A DNA stretch of 64,000 nt, from NCBI GenBank assembly GCA_936440205.1, contig OW387146.1, positions 49,280,426-49,344,425 of the forward strand, given 5' to 3'. Source of the stretch: Lepidonotus clava. Taxonomy: Eukaryota > Annelida > Polychaeta > Phyllodocida > Polynoidae. Under the pieces are notes generated by a model. It worked only from the letters and a program-made list of their open reading frames with translations, had not been told where the DNA came from and did not search any database. Shown here piece after piece: positions 57,509 through 64,000 of this stretch; position 1 is the first letter of the stretch; each line of letters opens with the position of its first letter. A program made the position numbers and the translations under genes.

Positions 57509-57671
57509 TAGTGTCAGCCCTCCACCCCATCAGACTGCTGCGGCTTTCCGGAGGCACACATTTCCAGCTCACTCATCTTCTAGTGCCCAGCCATGCCACT
57601 ACACACAGCTTCATTCCCGACTGGACAGTCCCTGGGACGTGGACCTGAAGATGCGGCTGACCTGTGGCTGA
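57509..57671 (+). CDS. Possible terminal exon, 54 residues
   Basis: After TTCCATTTCCAG, a frame runs SVSPPPHQTAAAFRRHTF ... SPWDVDLKMRLTCG to TGA at 57669-57671. A good acceptor and GC-rich codons support an exon, but no upstream partner (it needs a donor in phase 2) was fixed. Could belong to the broken gene upstream or to an unrecognised one. Confidence 0.35.
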
Positions 57672-57992
57672 CTTAACCAGTCTGATGGTCTGACGGGTTT
57701 AAATACTACCTTCGTGCAATGAATGCGTTAACAACAATTAAAGTGTGGCTGCACATCCAGAGACTAGTTATAGTGTCCATGTCTGGACTCAAACCGTACC
57801 CCCTCTACACGACACACCAACAAGCTTAAGGGCCACGTACACCGTCAAAGCCTTCTGCAACCTGCAATTGTCTATATTGAATCTTCTAAGGATAATGTTG
57901 GTATATGAAGATATATTGGCTTGAACACTAGGACGGAACTTGCAATTGGATAACGCACAACTTATAAGACACTAGTACTTTTAACTCACTGA

Positions 57993-58575
57993 TATACTGG
58001 AGTCGGTATTATCTATTTGTTGCCTGATTTGTCTCAACGTGATTTTTTACTTGATAATACTGGAATTTTCTATGAGTTTAACCCGTTTAAGCCTAATGGA
58101 CCACATGGAGTCCTAGCAGATATTCTGCCTGACGGGTTTATAAATGTATATAACATTTTAACAGTCTATCGTGGATTTAGTGTGCTCTAGGGTTAGCAGC
58201 TGGTCTGCAACTGACAGCCGTGTTTTTTTTTTTTTTTTTTTTTTTTTTGATGCGCGACAATCCGCGTAGTGGTTCATATATATATATATATATATATATA
58301 ATGTATGTATATTTGTTTTTGTACTCGATAATACACGTACGGGAATGTTCTACGAGTTGTAAACCGTTTAAGCCTAATGGACCACATGGAGCTCGAGTCC
58401 TAGCAGATATTCTGCCTGACGGGTTTATTAATGTATGTAACATTTTAACGGTCTATGGTGGATTTATTGTACTCTAGGGTTAGCAGCTGGTCTACAACTG
58501 ACGGCCGTGTTTTTTTAAAAATTTTTCTTGATGCGCGACAAACCTCTTGCGGGTTGAAATATATATAGTTGGTGC
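57993..58575 (+). repeat. Tandem duplication containing a duplicated terminal exon
   Basis: Copy 1 (about 57993-58285) is open for 65 codons to TAG at 58188-58190 and includes NTGIFYEFNPFKPNGPHGVL and PDGFINVYNILTVYRGF. Copy 2 (about 58320-58575) repeats it with KPFKPNGPHGARVLADILPD in a shifted context and a stop at 58475-58477. Both are followed by TAGGGTTAGCAGCTGGTCT, a T- or A-rich tract and TTGATGCGCGACAA. A T-run (26) and an (AT)n tract separate the copies. Likely a duplicated 3' exon of an unknown gene. Confidence 0.6.
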
Positions 58576-59586
58576 TAGAATTGTCCCTGTGATTGCCCTA
58601 CAATAAATTATTTTTCATCTGTAGAAATTGCGTTCTGTTTACATAGCAGTATTGTTGGGTTTTTTCGACCTGTGGGTCTGGAATAAAGTCATTTGCGATT
58701 CTCCTAACTGAATTAACATTGCCGTTACCCTGGGTTATGAGGCTGTTATATATGGGAATAAATCTAATCTTTACTAGGTATCATAATATCAATTTTTTTT
58801 TTTTTTTTTTTTTTTTATAGTTTTCCCAAATCTGAGTATGTAAATTTGGTTTATATATATATCTGACCCTTCATACCTAGTACCTGCAAAGCCTTTACTA
58901 CTCTTTATATAAGTACAATAAACTTTACAAGACTTTAGTGCAGGTGTCGGATCAACCAACTAACCTATTGCATAACTTTACGCGCAAGAATCTATTACAT
59001 AACTTATAACCACAACTGCGCGGGCAGGTGTGTTTACAGAAGAAGGTGTATGGCTAAAGCTACGGGTGGAAAACTAGAAGCGACAAGTAAGGGATGGGAG
59101 GGGACCGATACTGTCCACTAGTTATTAATGTCTACGAAATGTTCCGTTATATAAAATATTATATCAGATAGAAACAAAACACACACACAAAAAAAACCTT
59201 ATGAGGACACTCCATGGTTGCGATAGCTGAGATCGATAGCTGCGTGATATTTGCATTTGAGGTGGGTTAAGATGTGACAGAGTGAGAGGATTCCCTTGCC
59301 ACTACAAAAGTAGCAGGACGGGGCTTTCAAGGATAGGCCCTTGAGAGCACCCCCGCCTATAGCGGAGACCCCTGCCCGACTACTTAGCGCCGTTCATATA
59401 GTAAGTGCGGAGGTCAGCGGGTGGGGTGAAGAATGGCTGCAATTTATGTATGACGCTTTTTTTTTTCTATCAAAGGACTTTGAGACTATTAATTATAATG
59501 CTTCATGAGTCCAACTGCTTGCCTGTTTCATGTGTGGTTGAGAAAGTGATTCAACTGTACACTTACATCAGTCGATTGTATATGCT
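58576..59586. other. Intergenic, downstream of the CACTA transposase
   Basis: T-run of about 23 near 58793, AATAAA-like words near 58680 and 58917, A-run near 59190. No gene seen. Confidence 0.5.
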
Positions 59587-62500
59587 TCAGACAAAAACAG
59601 AACGCAAAATCGGACAAACAACCATATTCTCACCCTCGTTAACAGCTCCGAAGCGACCAGTGATTCGCATGACTGGCAGGAAGCACGCCCAAGTGGGTTC
59701 CTCATACTTTGAGTGTCTCCAGATGGTTAACGGACGAATGACGGGGGTTTGGATCTCTAGCCTCACTGAACCACTTCACCACGGCAAAGAAGCGTTCTCT
59801 CCTCAGGCCAGTCACATTACACGTCATGGCATGTCTCATGAAGTACCTGATAACACAGGGTCGCTCTTCGCATTCGCCACCTCCATCTACGTACCAGTTG
59901 GCCATGAACCAACAGAACTTGACCTTACGACCGGACATCGTGCTGACATAGCTATTTGGTCCGTACTGTACTGTGCTGTAAGTATTACATGTTCCGGAGA
60001 ACGTGTGTGTTTCAAGCAGTTGGGGTTCAGTGGGGTACATTTTCCCGTAAGCTTGTAGGAGGAGAGCATAATCGTCTGCATCCAGCCCTTTTGTCTTTCC
60101 TGTCTCGGTCGTCTCAAAGCCGTCCATCTTACTCCAGAGGTGTTGGCACTCTGCCACCTCTGATTCCGGGACTTGCATTGTATCGATGACGGTGGGAATT
60201 GAGGTCTGTATCTTGTGGCAGAGAGGTAATAATTCCTTCTTGTACTCGGGCGGCATTTCACTTCGCATATGATTAACGGTCTTTGTGAGAAGAAATCTCT
60301 TCATAAACTGTTTGTGAATTTGACGTTTGTTGGTTTGGAGGTCTCCTACAAAACCATTGTACCTTTCATAACTGAAAAGCCATGTACTGGGCGCAGGCCC
60401 GTACTCACGCAGACAGTCCTTCAGATGACAATGAAGGTGCATGTTGGGTGTAACCACCTCCTTCCCAAACTGTACCTGGGTCTCTTGGCAGTACTGGAGA
60501 TAGTGTTTATGTGCTATATCAATCTCCTGGTCTGCTATGCACGGCTGACATAATATTCTAGTGGCCATAACGAACCGCTGCCATGTTTTCAGGTGTTTCT
60601 TTGCCAAGAGACCTTGGAGACAATATCCGGAAGAGACGGTAACCCAGTTTTTCCACTCTTTGGCCGTCCACGTACCAGCATTGGATTTTATGTTCGTTAC
60701 GACCAGGTCATCTGGTAGTCCTTTCTTGAACTTTTCCAGGCGTTCATCAATAATGAGTATCTTCTTTTTGGTCAGTGCTCCAAGCTTTTCCCACATTTTC
60801 CAGGTTTCCTTGGCTGTACCTGAAATAGATAGAGCAAAACATTTGGGCATTAGTCTAGTAAACGCTGACTAGAGAGTTCTAATTAAAATAAAGGCAGTCG
60901 AATTCCTCAATAGCAAACATAAGCCTATATGAAATGATTGTTCCTTGAAGACTCACCAAGTAGGACGTTGTGCATCACATCGATGGAGAGGAATCTGTAA
61001 ATACAGTAACAGGATAGGGACGCTATTAGCAGACGATGGTGCAAAACAACCGGCCACATATACAGGACGATGCCACCACTACAACCAGCTGCAGGGGCGG
61101 ATCCAGGATTTTGAAAAAAATTGGGCGTGCAATTGGAAAATTTCACCTGGACCCCCGTGGGGCAGGAGGGAATACAAATGCACTAATGGCTCAAAATATT
61201 CGGTTAACATAATAAGTCATGAAAGTGTAGGTTTTATGTAGGTTACGAGGATCATTTTAATGTTAACTTACTCAATGGGATTGAAGTAGGACAGTTCCAG
61301 GAACGGGGTGTAGCGAACTCCATATTTCTTCTCCAGAGTCTTCCTCTCCTTGCGTGTACCGGCCGCTCTGATGTTATCAATTTGCTTCCTATGACGGCCC
61401 CACGTGCGCATCGGCCATAAATGCATTTCGAAACCAGAATAGTTTCGCTTGGGTTTGCCCTTGAAATTCTTCCGACACTTGGAGCATCCCATATTGGCTG
61501 CGTGCGACAGAAACCCACATACCTTTCTGGCGGCGGGCAGGTCTGCGGCCACGTTCATCAGTGCAACCTTCACGCGTTTGCCCAGGGGCCATTCAGATGA
61601 TCTTAAGACCATTCCGCGTCTCCAAAACACCTTCAGTTCCTCCACCAGAGGCTGCAAAAATGTTGATAGGTCCGCAGGTTCCTTTGGGAGGTTGGGAATC
61701 ATGCCAAACAGTATGACGTTCTCGATTTTGTAGCGCTCTTCCCTGGGTAAATTGAGAACAGTTAGATAAATACCGCTAACAGAACAGGAGCTCTTCCTAG
61801 AGAATGGTTGGAACCAATCAACATTAATCTGCAGAACCAAATTGTCATTATCCCCTAAAAACCCATAATCTACAAACCTTTGCCATACAGTCCCATCATA
61901 AATGTCACAGTAGAATCCTTCTGGAACTTTCCTGTGTCCCCACTGCTTACATTTCCTCTCAAATCCCGGGCGCTGAAGCATTTCTTCAAGACTGCAAGCC
62001 AAGGGTTTGTAGCAGTAGGTGACAATACCCACATATTGGAGTTTCCCACCTACCTTGACTCGTTTGAAGAGTTCTGTGCCACATGGTTTATCTTCATTGA
62101 AAACCTTCACTGAGCATCGCCAGATTCTCTGAGTGCCATTTGGGCCTGTGTACAGCACCTGGCGAACATCGTGATAAAAGGTGTAACACTTGGAGCAAAT
62201 AGTAGTCTCTTGGAAAGAACTTTCTCCTACTCCCAGCCACTTGTATACCTTGTACATGGTGGTAGGAAAGACATTACGAATGACACGTGCATATTCTTCC
62301 TTTCCACCTAGGGACAGTACTTCACATACAAACGCAAGTAATGTCGTGAGGGCCGTCTCACTCGTGAAGTTAGCAATCTGCCACTGCAAAATGAAAAACA
62401 CAGTCCATGTAATGATACTTTGAATTTCTTTACCATGTCGACCAACCACTGTCCGTTCGCGCGGAGATACCTCGCCTGTGTCGTTGAGTTGAGCGATTAC

Positions 62501-63372
62501 CACCTGGTCCAGGGACGATAAATCAACCTTGGACGATGAAGATCTATTCAGGGGGGGGACTTGATGTACGGCCGGTGCACGTGGTGCAGAAGACCCCGTA
62601 GCTTGGGTGGGTACATCCTCTGCCGGGCGAATTGGCTTTCCGGACATGGTGGTGTTGGATCTTTTCCCTGACGCTTCTTGTCCCCCGGGTTCCTCAGAAA
62701 CAGCTCTCGCTTGAGTGGGAACTACAGATAATACCTCGGTTGGGCGAACTCCCTTGCCGGACATGATGGCATGGGATCTTTTCCGTGAAGCTACCTGTCC
62801 AGGGGGCCCCGCAGAAACAGTTTTCTCGTTACTCGATTCCTCCAAGGTAGGGTAGGTAGCAGTGGACTGGTCGTCATTACTGTCAGATCCAAACGATGCA
62901 GTTTCATTCGGGATGTGTTGATATGGAGGAGCATCCGCAGATCCTGTGAAAAAAATTTACCTTTATAAGTACCACACTAGAACAGACGAGAAAAAAAAAA
63001 GAGTAGCAACACACGGCATTTATACGCCCCTTCAGACATTAAAAAAACAACAACTTATAATCAAACGTCATCAGTACACGATTGTGTTAAGGGAAAATGG
63101 TACCATAGGTACGGAAAATTATATGACGGACTACACCCCAAACCTGACCTACTTGACCAATGGGCCCGACTTTTCATCAACTCCTTTTGTACGAATATTC
63201 AAAAAATGATTTAAATCTGCGGGCTGCAAAATACAATTTTTTTCAAATGAGGAGATTGTATTGTTAAGATGATGAAAAATTAAAATTGGGTTTGTGTCAA
63301 ATAAAACTTACGATTGATTTTGTTAAGATTGTCATGATTACCTTTCTTTCCCACTGTGGAGTTGGATAACAT
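59587..63372 (-). CDS. CACTA/EnSpm transposase (TNP2 type), four exons
   Basis: Exons are 63372-63342, 62943-61272, 60994-60957 and 60819-59587, all GT/AG with agreeing phases. The start is MLSNSTVGKK, with total length near 1000 residues. The N-terminus is disordered with two similar KRS-x-x-x-MSGK repeats. The TNP2-type (Transposase_21) core follows: LVLQINVDWFQPF (first Asp), IYLTVLNLPREERYKIENV, DLPAARKVCGFLSHAANMGC with SKC, then SIDVMHNVLLG (second Asp) and WLFSYERYNGFVGDLQTNKR (Glu). The family C-terminus (PVMRITGRFG ... VVCPILRSVF) is present but one base out of frame after about 59710, so the copy carries one apparent frameshift. It cuts and pastes CACTA elements. A hAT-like fragment lies in intron 2. 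Confidence 0.88.
61092..61180. mobile_element. hAT-like terminal fragment in a transposase intron
   Basis: CAGGGGCGGATCCAGGATTT at 61092 matches the tip of the 43.8-kb MITE. It lies in the 60995-61271 intron of the CACTA transposase; the other end is not clear, so it may be a truncated copy. Confidence 0.5.
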
Positions 63373-63665
63373 GACATTAGAGGTTAAATGGCTATATTTA
63401 TTTATTTATTTAGTAATTCATAAAAGAAATTACAATGAACACTATTTATGACATAAAGCTGCAGTACACTTCTGAAGTTGATGTCCTAATGGTATTAGTA
63501 TCTAAAATTTATTTGAATGTATACTGACATCTTTTCCAACCTGGTGGCAGATAGCCGATATCAGGAGGAAATGGGTCAAACAATGTATATATGTTATATG
63601 ATTATTCTGTATGTATTTTTGTACTGGGTGAAAATGAATTGGATAATGGAATGGTTTATATTTGA
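63373..63665. other. Junction between the CACTA gene and a LINE
   Basis: AT-rich, includes TATTTATTTATTTA near 63395. It should contain the CACTA right end and/or LINE 5' untranslated sequence, but no CACTG/CACTA tip in the expected orientation is convincing. Confidence 0.4.
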
Positions 63666-64000
63666 ATGCATCATTTGAATGATTTTAAACAGCACCGAGG
63701 TATTCTTATGACACACTTAAATATTAGGAGTCTTTGGAATAAACTGGATTTATTCAAAACGACAATATCACACAACAATATTGATGTATTTGGAATTTCA
63801 GAGAGCTGGCTGCAATCAGTGTTACCTGATAATTTACTAGAATTTCGGGGATACAATTTATTTAGATTGGATAGGGCGTGGTCGGAATTAGGTAACACTG
63901 CAATTAAGAGAGGAGGAGGGGTATGTACCTTAATCAAGAGTTCTTATAAGGTTATCTTGACTCACGGAAATCTAAACTCTAGTACTAAGGATGTCGAATG
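63666..64000 (+). CDS. LINE ORF2 start: AP-type endonuclease domain (cut by window edge)
   Basis: From ATG at 63666 the frame is open to the window end (111 codons). LNIRSLWNKLDLFK, then IDVFGISESWL, RGYNLFRLDR and RGGGVCTLI follow the order and spacing of the N-terminal endonuclease domain of non-LTR retrotransposons of the CR1/L2/Jockey kind. The missing rest should hold the reverse transcriptase. A start at 63708 is also possible. Confidence 0.75.
   Translation, partial: MHHLNDFKQHRGILMTHLNIRSLWNKLDLFKTTISHNNIDVFGISESWLQSVLPDNLLEFRGYNLFRLDRAWSELGNTAIKRGGGVCTLIKSSYKVILTHGNLNSSTKDVE

Noticed and set aside
58177-58477. Proteins with poly-Phe or poly-Lys and Tyr-Ile repeats
   Set aside because: These read through a 26-base T-run and an (AT)n tract; only the PNGPHG segment looks protein-derived.
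33600-63400. Single giant CACTA element stated as fact
   Set aside because: No matching terminal inverted repeats or target duplications could be found by eye; kept only as an inference.
1-64000. CRISPR array or bacterial operon
   Set aside because: Repeats lack uniform short-repeat and unique-spacer structure, and genes carry introns.

Overview
The window looks like animal nuclear DNA: AT-rich, mostly non-coding, with spliced genes obeying GT/AG rules, tRNA-derived SINEs, LINE pieces and many inverted-repeat mini-transposons. The transposon mix (piggyBac, CACTA/EnSpm, hAT-like, tyrosine-recombinase retroelement) and the glycosyltransferase gene suit a marine invertebrate. A lophotrochozoan is my guess, not a demonstration. 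No bacterial operon, CRISPR array or rRNA is visible. The only confident ordinary host gene is a single-exon GT77-like glycosyltransferase at 29.0-30.6 kb (minus).

1-7.6 kb: non-autonomous inverted-repeat elements (627-1472; 3322-4512) and two old coding fragments. 7.6-20.9 kb: one 13.2-kb piggyBac element with TTAA on both sides and 14-bp perfect terminal repeats. Its transposase gene is on the minus strand and split by several introns. Its large first intron holds a MITE, long inverted-repeat arms, a SINE and a nearly identical-ended DIRS-type (tyrosine recombinase) retroelement at 13.7-19.3 kb, which itself carries a TA-flanked MITE. 20.9-28.7 kb: another TTAA element, a TTAA MITE, a SINE, a 51-bp minisatellite, a tandem pair of repeats with RFX-like X-box palindromes, and a LINE 3' relic. 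31.2-33.6 kb: GC-rich minisatellites, one with a 121-bp higher-order period.

33.9-63.4 kb is different: it is dense in compact, spliced genes with GC-rich exons. In order these are a degenerate zinc-finger/repeat protein (minus), a three-exon SANT/MADF-like protein, an intact intronless 232-aa protein of unknown family, a five-exon PHD-finger protein, a tiny-exon gene built from duplicated phase-2 exons (114 aa), a five-exon minus-strand protein with a basic middle and acidic C-terminus, a broken plus-strand gene, a duplicated terminal exon, and a nearly intact four-exon CACTA/EnSpm (TNP2-type) transposase. The last gene has its DDE residues visible. Several of these may belong to one very large CACTA-related element, or they may be host genes beside a transposon; I could not find matching outer ends. 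The window closes inside the endonuclease domain of a LINE.

Most exon models were built by hand from splice sites and phase agreement, so they are predictions.
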